Shown here in pieces: positions 8,142-16,279 of a stretch of 64,000 nt of DNA. Position 1 is the first letter of the stretch, and each line of letters opens with the position of its first letter. Where the stretch lies: contig CAWICZ010000007.1 in assembly GCA_963834825.1 (NCBI GenBank), positions 186,001 through 250,000 of the forward strand, in the 5' to 3' direction. Both the position numbers and the translations under genes were made by a program. The notes below the pieces were generated by a model. The model had not been told where the DNA came from and searched no databases. It saw only the letters and a list, made by a program, of their open reading frames with translations. The DNA comes from JACDAN01 sp963834825 (lineage in GTDB: Bacteria; Actinomycetota; Thermoleophilia; Gaiellales; Gaiellaceae).

Positions 8142-9481
8142 CCAGGGTCGAGGACCTCACGTACGCCTATCCGGGGGCGGCTCGACCGGCGCTCGAGGAC
8201 ATCTCACTCGACGTCCGGCCGGGCGAGCTCGTCTGCCTGCTCGGCTCGTCCGGATCGGGCAAGTCGACGCTGTTGCGGGCCCTCGCCGGGCTCGTTCCGC
8301 ACTTCCACGGCGGGTCGTTCTCCGGTCGAGTGGAGGTCGCCGGCCGCGACACCCGCAGCACGAAGCCCAGCGACCTGGCAGGCACCGTCGCGATCGCCTT
8401 CCAGGATCCGGAGGACCAGGTCGTCTTTTCCGGCGTCGAGGCCGAGGTCGCCTTCGGGCTGGAAAACATCGGCGTCCCTCCCGACGAGATCCATGAGCGG
8501 GCGCTCGTCGCGCTCGACCGTCTCGGCGCGGCGCACCTCGCCGGCCGCCGCACCAATGAGCTCTCGGCGGGCGAGCTCCAGCGTGTCTGCGTCGCCTCGG
8601 CGCTCGCGCTCCAGCCTCAGCTCCTGCTGCTCGACGAGCCGACCTCGCAGCTCGATCCCGCGGCGGCCGAGGGACTGCTCGATCTGGCGACGGCGCTTGG
8701 CTGCGCCGTCGTCGTTTCGGAGCAGCGGCCCGCGCTCCCGCTCGAGCGCTGCGACCGCGTCGTCTTCCTCGATCGGGGACGCATCGCTCTCGATGCGCCG
8801 CAGCCGGACGGCGTCGCGTGGCTCGAGGCCGAGCATCCGGCGTTCCTCGCGCACGACCCGGTTCAGGTTGACGACGAGCTCGCGATCGGCGAGCGCGTCT
8901 GCCGGCTCGCCGGTGCGTCCTACGCGTACGGCGACCGAGTCGTGCACGTGCCGGATCTCGAGCTGCGCCGCGGCGAGGTCGTCGCACTCACCGGTCCGAA
9001 TGGCTCGGGCAAAACGACGCTCGCAAAGCTCGCCGCCGGGCTGCTGGAAACTCAGAGCGGTCGGGTAGAGCGCTCGGGAAGAGCCGCCTACCTGAGCCAG
9101 GATCCGGGGCGCTACGTCGTCGCCGAGCGGGTGGATGAGGAGGTCGGGCTCGGGGTCGGCGGCGATCTCGGCCGGGTGGGTCGGGCGCTCCAGGCCGTCG
9201 ACCTGGCGGGGTACGACGATCGCCATCCCCGCGATCTCTCGAGCGGCGAGCGCGAGCGACTGGGACTGGCCTCGGTCCTCGTGACCGAGCCAGACCTGCT
9301 CGTCCTCGACGAGCCGACGCGTGGAGTCGATCCGGAGCGCAAGCTCGAGCTCGCCGCCCTGCTGCGCTCCGAGGCGGACGATCGGGCGACCCTCGTCGTC
9401 ACGCACGATCTCGTCTTCGCGGCCGATCTCGCCGACCGAGTGGTCTCGGCCGAATCTGTGCGGGAGCCGGTTCGTGCCTAG
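8132..9481 (+). CDS. ecfA: Fused ECF ATPase (EcfA-EcfA')
   Basis: The 449-residue product carries two ABC ATPase domains in tandem. Domain 1 has Walker A GSSGSGKST, the Q-loop AIAFQDPEDQVVFS, signature LSAGELQRVCVASA and Walker B LLLLDEPTSQLD. Domain 2 (from about residue 260) has GPNGSGKTT, LSSGERERLGLAS and LLVLDEPTRGVD. The first signature is LSAGE rather than LSGGQ, and both remain recognisable. The start is the GTG at 8132, with GGAGGA at 8121-8126 and a 10-nt overlap with EcfT. It drives the transporter at the inner face of the membrane. Confidence 0.92.
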   Translation: MALARVEDLTYAYPGAARPALEDISLDVRPGELVCLLGSSGSGKSTLLRALAGLVPHFHGGSFSGRVEVAGRDTRSTKPSDLAGTVAIAFQDPEDQVVFSGVEAEVAFGLENIGVPPDEIHERALVALDRLGAAHLAGRRTNELSAGELQRVCVASALALQPQLLLLDEPTSQLDPAAAEGLLDLATALGCAVVVSEQRPALPLERCDRVVFLDRGRIALDAPQPDGVAWLEAEHPAFLAHDPVQVDDELAIGERVCRLAGASYAYGDRVVHVPDLELRRGEVVALTGPNGSGKTTLAKLAAGLLETQSGRVERSGRAAYLSQDPGRYVVAERVDEEVGLGVGGDLGRVGRALQAVDLAGYDDRHPRDLSSGERERLGLASVLVTEPDLLVLDEPTRGVDPERKLELAALLRSEADDRATLVVTHDLVFAADLADRVVSAESVREPVRA

Positions 9482-10205
9482 GGCGATCCTCCTCGGAGCC
9501 GCGATGCTCACGTTCGCGGGCGGCGCCTTGGCTGCCCTTTCACCCGAGGACGCGGGACTGTCGCTCCTCCTCGTCGCGGTCGCACTCATCGCCTTCGGCT
9601 TCGCGTGGCTCGAGTCGGGGCCGGGATCGGCGAAGGAAGTGGCACTTGTCGCCGTGCTCGGCGGTGTTGCGGCGGCCGGGAGAGTGCTGTTCACCGCGGT
9701 GCCCGGCGTCCAGCCCGTGACCGTCGTCACCGTGGCCGCGGGCGCCGCGCTCGGGGCCCGCGTCGGGTTCGGTGTCGGCGCGGTCGCCGCTCTCGTCTCC
9801 AACTTCTACCTCGGCCAGGGCATCTGGACGCCGTGGCAGATGCTCGCGTGGGGCGGCTGCGGCGTCGTCGGCGCGCTGGCCGCGGGGCTGATCCGCCGGC
9901 GCTGGGCGTTCGCCGCGCTGTGCTTCGCGCTCGGCTTCGCCTTCAGCAGCGCGATGGATCTCTGGCATTGGTACACGTTCTGGCCGCACACCTGGCAGGC
10001 GCTGACGGTCGTCTACGGGCGCGGGGTCTGGTTCAGCGCCGCGCACGCGATCGGGAACGTGGTCTTCGCGCTCGCGATCGGCCCCGAGCTCAGGCGGCTG
10101 CTGGAGCGGTACGGCAAGCGACTTCGGACGGAGGTGGTGTGGGCGTCAAGCTCGCAGCGCTGGCCGTCGCCGCGGTCTTCGCGGCGGCACCGGCCGACTA
10201 TCTAG
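9474..10205 (+). CDS. ECF transporter S component, probable cobalamin-specific
   Basis: A roughly 243-residue protein with six hydrophobic segments, starting at the GTG at 9474 that overlaps the ATPase stop by 8 nt. The segments VVTVAAGAALGARVGFGVGA and VSNFYLGQGIWTPWQMLAWGG, and the aromatic DLWHWYTFWPHTW loop, fit ECF S components, which bind the vitamin inside the membrane. The B12 riboswitch and DUF4430 partners point to cobalamin or a corrinoid; this is inference. The last 22 residues (after about 10139) are Ser/Arg-rich, lie in the overlap with the next gene and may not be a real extension. Confidence 0.82.
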   Translation: MPRAILLGAAMLTFAGGALAALSPEDAGLSLLLVAVALIAFGFAWLESGPGSAKEVALVAVLGGVAAAGRVLFTAVPGVQPVTVVTVAAGAALGARVGFGVGAVAALVSNFYLGQGIWTPWQMLAWGGCGVVGALAAGLIRRRWAFAALCFALGFAFSSAMDLWHWYTFWPHTWQALTVVYGRGVWFSAAHAIGNVVFALAIGPELRRLLERYGKRLRTEVVWASSSQRWPSPRSSRRHRPTI

Positions 10206-10927
10206 CCGCCCGCCAGCAGGCGGACGGAGGCTTCGCGGAGCCCGGCGGCCGGTCCGATCCGGCGCTGACCGCCTGGGCGGTGCTCGGGCTCCACGCCGGC
10301 GGGCGGCAACCGGCCCGCTCGCCGGTCGCGTACCTGCGCGATGCGCCGGCGGAGGACACGACCGACCTCGCGCTTCGGATCATGGCGCTGCGGGCGCTCG
10401 GCGCGGACGTTGCGGAGCTGACCGCGCGGCTGGAGCGCCAGCGCCGTCCCGACGGGCGGATCGGGTCACTCGTCAACTCGACGGCGTGGGCGGCGTTGGC
10501 GCTCGGCCGGCCCGGCCGGCCCACGATCCGCTATCTGCTGCGGGCGCAGCACCGCTCTGGCGGCTGGTCGTGGCTCCCGCGCGGCGCGCCCGACTCCAAC
10601 GACACCGCCGCGGTGATCCAGGCGCTTCGCGCCTCCGGGGTGCGCGGTCGCCCGATCCGCCGCGGGCTCGCCTACATCCGCCGCCTGACCGCGCCGAGCG
10701 GCGGCGTCCGGCTCGTCCCGGGCCGCGCGCCGGATGCCCAGTCGACGGCGTGGGCAATCCAGGCGTACGTCGCCGCCGGGAGCAGGCCACCGCCCGCCGC
10801 CTTCCGGTTCCTGTCGTCGCTGCGCCGCTCGGACGGGAGCTTCCGCTATTCGCAGCGCTACGCGGTGACGCCGGCGCTCGTCACCGCGCAGGTGCTGCCG
10901 GCGCTGGCGCGGAAACCGTTCCGCTAA
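10139..10927 (+). CDS. Exported alpha/alpha-toroid protein (prenyltransferase/squalene-oxidase-repeat-like)
   Basis: The 262-residue product has a signal peptide (KLAALAVAAVFAAAPA) and then repeated two-helix units with the turns QQADGGFAEPGG, QRRPDGRIGS, QHRSGGWSW, TAPSGGVRL and LRRSDGSFRYS, the hallmark of the alpha6/alpha6 toroid of terpenoid cyclases, prenyltransferases and the N-terminal domain of transcobalamin/intrinsic factor. The cyclase DXDD or DCTAE residues are not seen, so it is unlikely to be a cyclase. GGAGG at 10130-10134 supports the GTG start at 10139 despite a 67-nt overlap with the S-component frame. It closes the B12-riboswitch operon. Confidence 0.78.
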   Translation: MGVKLAALAVAAVFAAAPADYLAARQQADGGFAEPGGRSDPALTAWAVLGLHAGGRQPARSPVAYLRDAPAEDTTDLALRIMALRALGADVAELTARLERQRRPDGRIGSLVNSTAWAALALGRPGRPTIRYLLRAQHRSGGWSWLPRGAPDSNDTAAVIQALRASGVRGRPIRRGLAYIRRLTAPSGGVRLVPGRAPDAQSTAWAIQAYVAAGSRPPPAAFRFLSSLRRSDGSFRYSQRYAVTPALVTAQVLPALARKPFR

Positions 10928-10950
10928 GCCACGTCCCCGCCGGGCACTGT

Positions 10951-10967
10951 CCGGTGTCTGACACCGG
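10951..10967. repeat. Intergenic palindrome, copy 1
   Basis: A perfect 8+1+8 inverted repeat (CCGGTGTC t GACACCGG) lies between the B12 operon and pcrA. A second copy is at 56426-56452, and the two share about 20 nt including the flanking TGTC on one side, in opposite orientation. It lacks a T-tract, so it is not a simple terminator. Confidence 0.7.
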
Positions 10968-11011
10968 TCGTGTCTCCTGTGGGGAACTCCTGCGCCGAGG
11001 AGGTCCGGCGC

Positions 11012-11017
11012 TAGCAT
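11012..11017 (+). promoter_or_regulatory. Candidate -10 box (leaderless pcrA)
   Basis: TAGCAT lies exactly 7 nt before the ATG of pcrA, so transcription would begin at or next to the start codon. No convincing -35 box is seen. The same TANNNT-7-ATG/GTG spacing recurs upstream of several other genes in the window. Confidence 0.4.
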
Positions 11018-11024
11018 CGGCGCG

Positions 11025-13181
11025 ATGGCCGTCGCGTCTCCCGAGACCTACCTGGCAGACCTGAATCCCGCCCAGCGGGAGGCCGTGCTGCATACCGAGG
11101 GGCCGCTGCTCGTCGTCGCCGGCGCGGGCTCGGGCAAGACGCGCGTCCTCACGCATCGCGTCGTGCACCTGATCGCCGCCGTCGGCGTCCAGCCGAACGA
11201 GATCCTCGCGATCACGTTCACGAACAAGGCGGCGGCGGAGATGCGATCCCGGCTCGAGGACCTGCTTCCCGAGGTTGCGCGCCGCATTTGGATCCTCACC
11301 TTCCACGCGGCCTGCGGCCGGATCCTCCGCCGCGAGGCTCCCCGGCTCGGCTACCGGACGAACTTCACGATCTACGACCAGGCCGACCAGGTCCGGCTGG
11401 TGAAGCAATGCCTCGAGGAGCTCGAGCGAGACCCGAAGCGGTTTCCGGCCAGGGGCATCCACGAGCACATCTCCACGGCCAAGAACCAGCTGATCAGCCC
11501 GGCCGAGTACCGGAATCGGGTCGATTCGTTCTACGACCAGACCGTCGCGGACGTCTACGACCTCTACCAGCGGCGGCTGTTCGAGTCCAACGCGGTCGAC
11601 TTCGACGACATGCTGATGCTGACGGTTGAGGTGCTCGAGCGCTTCCCCGAAGCGAAGGAGCGCTGGCAGAAAGCGTTCCGCTACATCCTGGTGGACGAGT
11701 ACCAGGACACGAACCACGCGCAGTACCGACTGCTCCAGCTCCTGGCCGAAAAGCACAGGAACGTCTGCGTTGTCGGCGACCCCGACCAGTCGATCTACGC
11801 TTTCCGCGGAGCAGACATTCGCAACATCCTCGAGTTCGAGCGCGACTTCCGCGACACGACCGTGATCCCGCTCGAGCAGAACTACCGCTCGACGAACATG
11901 ATCCTCCGCGCCGCGAACGCCGTCATCGCCCAGAACAGCGAGCGCAAGCCGAAGAGCCTCTGGTCCGAGCTCGGCGACGGAGAGCCGGTCCGGGTCCTCG
12001 AGGTCGAGGACGAGCACGCCGAGGCCCGGTTCGTCGCCTCCGAGATCGCGGGCCTCGTCGACGAGGGCGTGAACGCGAGCGAGATCGCGGTCTTCTACCG
12101 GACGAACGCCCAGTCGCGGGTCCTGGAGGACATCCTCGTCCGCCAGGAGATCCCGTACCAGGTCATCGGCGGCCCACGCTTCTACGAGCGCGCCGAGGTC
12201 AAGGATCTAATCGCCTACCTCCAGGTGATCGACAACCCGTTCGACACCGTCAGCCTCCAGAGGATCGCGAACCGACCGCGCCGCGGCATCGGCGACGCGT
12301 CGCTCGCCCGACTCCAACGCTACGCCGACGGCCACGGGCGCTCGCTCTGGGAGGCGCTCGAGTTCCCCGAGGAGGCCGGCCTGGGCCCGGCACAGGCCCG
12401 CGCGGTCAATGGGTTCCGCACGCTGATGCAATCGCTCCAGGCCGGCGCGCTGGAGCTTCGGGTCGACGAGCTGGTCGAGCGCACGCTCGACCGCAGCGGC
12501 TACGTGGCCGCGCTCGAGGCGGAGCGGACGATCGAGGCCCTGGGCCGGATCGAGAACCTCCAGGAGCTCGTCGGCGTCGCGCAGGAGTACCAGTCGACCG
12601 CTCCGGATCCGAACCTCTCCACGTTCCTCCAGGAGATCTCCCTCTTCTCCGACCAGGACGCGCTTCGCGACCAGCAGAGCCTCGTCACGCTGATGACCCT
12701 GCACAACGCCAAGGGACTCGAGTTCAACGCTGTCTTCATGATCGGTATGGAGGAGGGCATTTTCCCGCACTCGCGCTCGATCGAGGAGAACTCGCTCGAG
12801 GAGGAGCGCCGGCTCGCGTACGTTGGCATGACCCGTGCCCGGGAGCGGCTGACGCTGACCCATGCCTCGGCCCGGGCGCTCTACGGCAGTCGGAACTACA
12901 ACCTGCCCTCGCGCTTCCTCGACGAGCTGCCGCAGGACGAGATCCACCGGGAGCGTCTGCGGCCGTCGTCCTGGTCCGGCTATGGATCCCCGACCGCGCG
13001 CATCCAGCCGCGCGGCGACGTCCCGACCCTCTCGACCGGCGACTCCGTCCGGCACCAGACGCTCGGCGAGGGGATCGTGACGGCGGTCGAGCCCGGCGGT
13101 GTCGTCTGCGTCCGCTTCGCCGGGGAGGGGACCGACCGTCGGCTCGTCCTCGACTACGCGCCGCTGGAGCGAATCGCTTGA
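11025..13181 (+). CDS. pcrA: UvrD/PcrA superfamily 1 DNA helicase
   Basis: The 718-residue product has all SF1A helicase motifs in order: Q motif LNPAQREAV, Walker A AGAGSGKT (about residue 35), motif Ia AITFTNKAAAEM, motif II VDEYQDTN, motif III GDPDQSIYAFRGAD, motif IV LEQNYRST, motif V TLMTLHNAKGLEF and motif VI EERRLAYVGMTRA. The C-terminus carries the PcrA-type Tudor-like tail with VRHQTLGEGIVTAV. It is a 3'-5' helicase of repair and replication-transcription conflict resolution. The length matches PcrA. Its stop overlaps the TTG start of the Eis-like gene (TTGA). Confidence 0.95.
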   Translation: MAVASPETYLADLNPAQREAVLHTEGPLLVVAGAGSGKTRVLTHRVVHLIAAVGVQPNEILAITFTNKAAAEMRSRLEDLLPEVARRIWILTFHAACGRILRREAPRLGYRTNFTIYDQADQVRLVKQCLEELERDPKRFPARGIHEHISTAKNQLISPAEYRNRVDSFYDQTVADVYDLYQRRLFESNAVDFDDMLMLTVEVLERFPEAKERWQKAFRYILVDEYQDTNHAQYRLLQLLAEKHRNVCVVGDPDQSIYAFRGADIRNILEFERDFRDTTVIPLEQNYRSTNMILRAANAVIAQNSERKPKSLWSELGDGEPVRVLEVEDEHAEARFVASEIAGLVDEGVNASEIAVFYRTNAQSRVLEDILVRQEIPYQVIGGPRFYERAEVKDLIAYLQVIDNPFDTVSLQRIANRPRRGIGDASLARLQRYADGHGRSLWEALEFPEEAGLGPAQARAVNGFRTLMQSLQAGALELRVDELVERTLDRSGYVAALEAERTIEALGRIENLQELVGVAQEYQSTAPDPNLSTFLQEISLFSDQDALRDQQSLVTLMTLHNAKGLEFNAVFMIGMEEGIFPHSRSIEENSLEEERRLAYVGMTRARERLTLTHASARALYGSRNYNLPSRFLDELPQDEIHRERLRPSSWSGYGSPTARIQPRGDVPTLSTGDSVRHQTLGEGIVTAVEPGGVVCVRFAGEGTDRRLVLDYAPLERIA

Positions 13182-14389
13182 GCATCGAGATCCGCGCGAT
13201 CCGGCCGGATGAGTTTCCGGTCTCCGCGGCGCCGATCAGCCACTACTTCGGGCGTGCTCCGACCCAGGAGTTCGTCGACCGCTTCGAGGCGCTCCTGCCG
13301 GCCGACCGGATGCATGCCGCATTCGACGACGGCGCGATCGTCGGCAGCGGTGGAGCGTTTCCGTTCGAGATGAGCGTCCCCGGCGGATTCGTCCGCGCAG
13401 CCGGCGTCACGATGGTCGGCGTGCTGCCGACGCATCGGCGTCGCGGCGTCTTCAGCGGTCTGATGCGCACTCAGCTCGACGACGTCCACGAGCGCGGGGA
13501 ACCGATCGCCTACCTCTGGGCCTCCGACGACGCGCTCTACGGACGCTTCGGCTACGGGATCGCATCGTTCAGCGGCAACGTCGAAGTGCCCCGCGACCGC
13601 GCCGTGTTCTACCGCGAGTTCGAGCCGGCGGGCACGATCCGGCTCGTCGACGTGGAGGAGGCAATCGGGCCGTTCAGCGAGGTCCAGCGCCGAGCCGCCG
13701 CCCAGCATCCGGGGATGTTCGTCCGAACGCCTGACTGGTGGCGGAACAAGCGTCTCTCGGATCCGGAGTCGGGTCGCGCGGGGGGCGGAGAGATGATGCG
13801 CGCCCTTCTCGAGCTCGACGGGCGCCCCGCTGCCTACGCGCTCTATCGCCTGCATTTTTCGGCCGATCGGGGCGTGCCCAGAGGGTTCACGAGCGTGATC
13901 GAGGCGGTCGGCGATTCAGCGGAGGCGACCCGAGCGATCTGGCGGTACCTGCTCGACATCGACTGGATGGAGCGGGTACGTGCCGGGCTGCTGCCGCTCG
14001 ACCACGAGCTCTTTCTGCTCCTCCGCGAGCCGCGGCGACTCGCGTTCAACTACCGCGACGGCCTCTGGGTGCGGCTCGTCGACGTCGAGGCGGCGCTGAA
14101 CGCGCGGACCTACAAGCCGGGCGATCCGCTCACCATCGAGGTCGCGGATGAGCTGTGCCCGTGGAACGCGGGCGTCTGGCAACTGGGGTCGGACGGGGCT
14201 GTACGAAGCACTGGCGAGCCCGAGCTGCGACTCGATGTGTCCGCGCTCGGCTCCGTGTATCTGGGCGGCTTCACCTTCGGCGAGCTGGCGCGGGCGGGGA
14301 GGATTAAGGTTCTCGTCGAAGGCGCATTGGACCGGGCAGACGCGCTCTTCCGAGTCGACCGTTACCCATGGTGCCCCGAGATCTTCTGA
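13178..14389 (+). CDS. Eis-like GNAT N-acetyltransferase
   Basis: The 403-residue length and three-part layout match the Eis family: an N-terminal GNAT domain with the acetyl-CoA loop GVLPTHRRRGVFSGLM and the following YLWASDDALYGRFGYG, a central degenerate GNAT domain, and a C-terminal SCP2-like domain (VADELCPWNAGVWQL, ALGSVYLGGFTFGELAR). It ends in EIF; in mycobacterial Eis the carboxylate of a C-terminal Phe takes part in catalysis. Eis enzymes acetylate multiple amines, including aminoglycosides in M. tuberculosis; the substrate here is unknown. The TTG start overlaps the pcrA stop. Confidence 0.88.
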   Translation: MSIEIRAIRPDEFPVSAAPISHYFGRAPTQEFVDRFEALLPADRMHAAFDDGAIVGSGGAFPFEMSVPGGFVRAAGVTMVGVLPTHRRRGVFSGLMRTQLDDVHERGEPIAYLWASDDALYGRFGYGIASFSGNVEVPRDRAVFYREFEPAGTIRLVDVEEAIGPFSEVQRRAAAQHPGMFVRTPDWWRNKRLSDPESGRAGGGEMMRALLELDGRPAAYALYRLHFSADRGVPRGFTSVIEAVGDSAEATRAIWRYLLDIDWMERVRAGLLPLDHELFLLLREPRRLAFNYRDGLWVRLVDVEAALNARTYKPGDPLTIEVADELCPWNAGVWQLGSDGAVRSTGEPELRLDVSALGSVYLGGFTFGELARAGRIKVLVEGALDRADALFRVDRYPWCPEIF

Positions 14390-14610
14390 CCAAAGCAGCG
14401 GCGCTCGCGGCGATGTTCGTGGCGGGACTCGTCCTCGCGCTCGCCGGGTGCGGCGACAGCAACGGGGGCAGCGTGACGACGGTTACGGAAACGGTCACGA
14501 CCGCGGGTACGACGACCAACGACGGCACCACGAACGGTGCGACCACGGAAGACACCACCACAGAAGACACGACGACGGCTGAGACCGAGACCGAGACCGA
14601 GACGGACTAG
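14368..14610 (+). CDS. Threonine-rich lipoprotein
   Basis: An 80-residue product with a signal sequence and lipobox (LVLALAGC), followed by a low-complexity tail of Thr, Glu and Asp (TTEDTTTEDTTTAETETETE). The ATG start lies 22 nt inside the end of the Eis-like gene. Tails of this kind usually act as flexible spacers that anchor the rest of a protein, yet nothing follows the tail here. The underlying DNA is a short imperfect acc/gaa repeat, so slippage may change its length. Confidence 0.6.
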   Translation: MVPRDLLTKAAALAAMFVAGLVLALAGCGDSNGGSVTTVTETVTTAGTTTNDGTTNGATTEDTTTEDTTTAETETETETD

Positions 14611-14652
14611 CCGGGACTCACAAACCAGCGGTCGTCGTTCGTTTCACTTGGA

Positions 14653-15561
14653 GTGGCACTTCTCGCTGCGCTTGTCACCGTGCTGCTGTGGGCCTCGGCG
14701 TTCGTGGGCATTCGCGCCGCGGGCGAGGATCTCTCGCCCGGCGCGCTGAGCTTCGGCCGGCTGGCGATCGGCAGCCTCCTTCTCGGAGCACTCGCGCTCT
14801 CACGCGGCGGACGCTGGCCCGGTCGACCTGAGCTACCGCTCCTTCTCACCTTCGGGGTGCTCTGGTTCGGCCTCTACAACCTGGCACTGAACGAGGCCGA
14901 GCAGCGCGTCGACGCGGGGACGGCTGCGATGCTCATCAACGTCGGTCCGGTGCTGATCGCGCTGCTCGCCGGCTTTCTCCTCGGGGAGGGCTTTCCACGG
15001 ATGCTGCTCGTCGGCTGTGCAGTCGCGTTGACAGGCGCAATCGTCATCGGTCTGGCGACCTCGGAGCGAGGTGTGGCGGCGGGGTGGGGGAGCGTCCTCT
15101 GCGTCGCCGCGGCCGCGTTCTACGCCGGCGGGGTGGTCGCCCAGAAGCCGTTGCTCTCCCGAGCCTCGGCGCTGCACATCACCTGGCTCGCCTGTCTGAT
15201 CGGTCTCGTCGTCTGTCTTCCCTTCGCACCGCAGCTCGTCGACGAGTTGGGCACCGCCCGCCCGAGCTCGATCGCGTGGATGGTGTATCTCGGCACATTC
15301 CCGACGGCGGTGGCCTTCACCACCTGGGCCTACGCCCTCTCGCGGACGACGGCGGGCCGGATGGGGGCGATGACCTACCTCGTGCCGCCGCTTGCGATCC
15401 TGCTCGGCTGGACGATGCTCGGCGAAACGCCCGCGCTACTCGCCCTCCTCGGCGGCGCACTCTGCCTCGCCGGAGTCGTGATCGCGCGCCGCCCGTCGTT
15501 GCCGGTGCGCCGGCGTGAAGCGAGTGTTCAACCGGCTACAATCGAGAGCCAGGGCGGTTAG
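14653..15561 (+). CDS. EamA/DMT superfamily permease
   Basis: A 302-residue membrane protein with ten hydrophobic segments in two EamA halves: VLLWASAFVGIRAAGEDLSP and LPLLLTFGVLWFGLYNLALN in the first, MVYLGTFPTAVAFTTWAYA and YLVPPLAILLGWTMLGE in the second. Drug/metabolite transporters of this type export or import amino acids and other small molecules; the substrate cannot be told. The start is the GTG at 14653. The stop codon lies inside the tRNA-Val gene, so the two genes overlap by 10 nt. Confidence 0.88.
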   Translation: MALLAALVTVLLWASAFVGIRAAGEDLSPGALSFGRLAIGSLLLGALALSRGGRWPGRPELPLLLTFGVLWFGLYNLALNEAEQRVDAGTAAMLINVGPVLIALLAGFLLGEGFPRMLLVGCAVALTGAIVIGLATSERGVAAGWGSVLCVAAAAFYAGGVVAQKPLLSRASALHITWLACLIGLVVCLPFAPQLVDELGTARPSSIAWMVYLGTFPTAVAFTTWAYALSRTTAGRMGAMTYLVPPLAILLGWTMLGETPALLALLGGALCLAGVVIARRPSLPVRRREASVQPATIESQGG

Positions 15562-15624
15562 CTCAGTTGGGAGAGCACCAGCTCGACAAGCTGGGGGTCA
15601 CTGGTTCGAGCCCAGTACCGCCCA
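15552..15624 (+). tRNA. tRNA-Val (anticodon GAC)
   Basis: The sequence folds as a full cloverleaf: acceptor GGGCGGT (15552-15558) with ACCGCCC (15617-15623), D stem GCTC/GAGC, anticodon stem CCAGC/GCTGG with loop TCGACAA (anticodon GAC at 15585-15587), and T arm ACTGG-TTCGAGC-CCAGT. The discriminator is A and only CC of the CCA end is encoded (next base T). The DMT permease ends inside its 5' acceptor stem. The 3' part is duplicated at 18690-18747. Confidence 0.96.
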
Positions 15625-15640
15625 CCTAGGAAAGCCCCGC
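15582..15640 (+). repeat. Attachment-site repeat, tRNA end (attL-like)
   Basis: From the anticodon stem through the tRNA 3' end and into the first arm of the terminator, this 59-nt block recurs at 18690-18747 with three substitutions and one deletion. Direct repeats of a tRNA 3' part that bound an integrase relic are the normal footprint of a tyrosine-recombinase element. The tRNA copy is intact here. Confidence 0.8.
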
Positions 15641-15654
15641 TGAGGCGGGGTTTT
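15631..15654 (+). terminator. Rho-independent terminator after tRNA-Val
   Basis: A GC hairpin (CCCCGC, 15635-15640, with GCGGGG, 15645-15650, loop TGAG) flanked by AAAG and TTTT lies 7 nt after the tRNA. Confidence 0.85.
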
Positions 15655-15763
15655 CGCTTTCCAGGACGGCAACACGATCTGTGGCGTGTCCGCAAAATGT
15701 CCGCACCGGGTTCTTGACAGAGAGAGAGCACGTACTGGCATCCTTCCGAACGTATTGCTCGCG

Positions 15764-16186
15764 GTGCGTGGCGTCCTAGTGCTCGTCGGACTCCTGGCTG
15801 TCGCTTGCTCAGGTGGTGGGAGCGACGAGGAGGGCATCCGCGGCTGTCCCCCCGACTGGCCGGGACCATGGACGGCTTGCGCGGAGGCGCGGTGGGTCGA
15901 GCAGGTTGTCGAAGCGGGCGGTTACCGGATCGGAGATAGCGTCGGGACGGGGTCTGCGCTAATTTCGGAGGGCCGGGGCCGGGCGTTCTACGTTTGGGCG
16001 ACAAGCTCGGGAGCCGGTGACAGTCAGCCCGTTGACGATGGCGTTCGTACCTCGTGGAACGCGCAGGGATTCACCTTTTGGGTGGCGTCCGGTCCAAGCA
16101 ACACCGACGTAAAGCCGACGTTCGATGAACTCAAGCCTGTCGTCGCGGCCAGCATGCGGATTCGTCCGCCTCCGGCTGGCGAGTAG
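15764..16186 (+). CDS. Hypothetical lipoprotein
   Basis: A product of about 140 residues with a signal sequence and lipobox (LVLVGLLAVAC, Cys at about residue 15), followed by SGGGSDEEG and a globular part with several Trp residues and a CPPDW/TACAEA pair of cysteines. No family is recognised. The start is uncertain: GTG at 15764 gives a good lipoprotein signal, and TTG at 15755 or ATG at 15686 in the same frame are alternatives. It lies between the two tRNA-derived repeats and may be cargo of the former element. Confidence 0.6.
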   Translation: MRGVLVLVGLLAVACSGGGSDEEGIRGCPPDWPGPWTACAEARWVEQVVEAGGYRIGDSVGTGSALISEGRGRAFYVWATSSGAGDSQPVDDGVRTSWNAQGFTFWVASGPSNTDVKPTFDELKPVVAASMRIRPPPAGE

Positions 16187-16279
16187 CAGCAGCCTTAGGC
16201 ACGGCCGCCTGCCCTCCGGACCCGGTGTGGCGATCCGATCCGACAGGCCAGAATGGTGTCATGGGCGACAACATGACCG

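Noticed and set aside
10139..10927. Terpene cyclase or prenyltransferase enzyme
   Set aside because: The helical repeats match the fold, but the DXDD or DCTAE catalytic signatures are absent and the protein is exported within a B12 operon.
15713..15740. TTGACA promoter after the tRNA terminator
   Set aside because: TTGACA is present at 15714-15719, but no -10-like hexamer lies at 16-18 nt; support is too weak.
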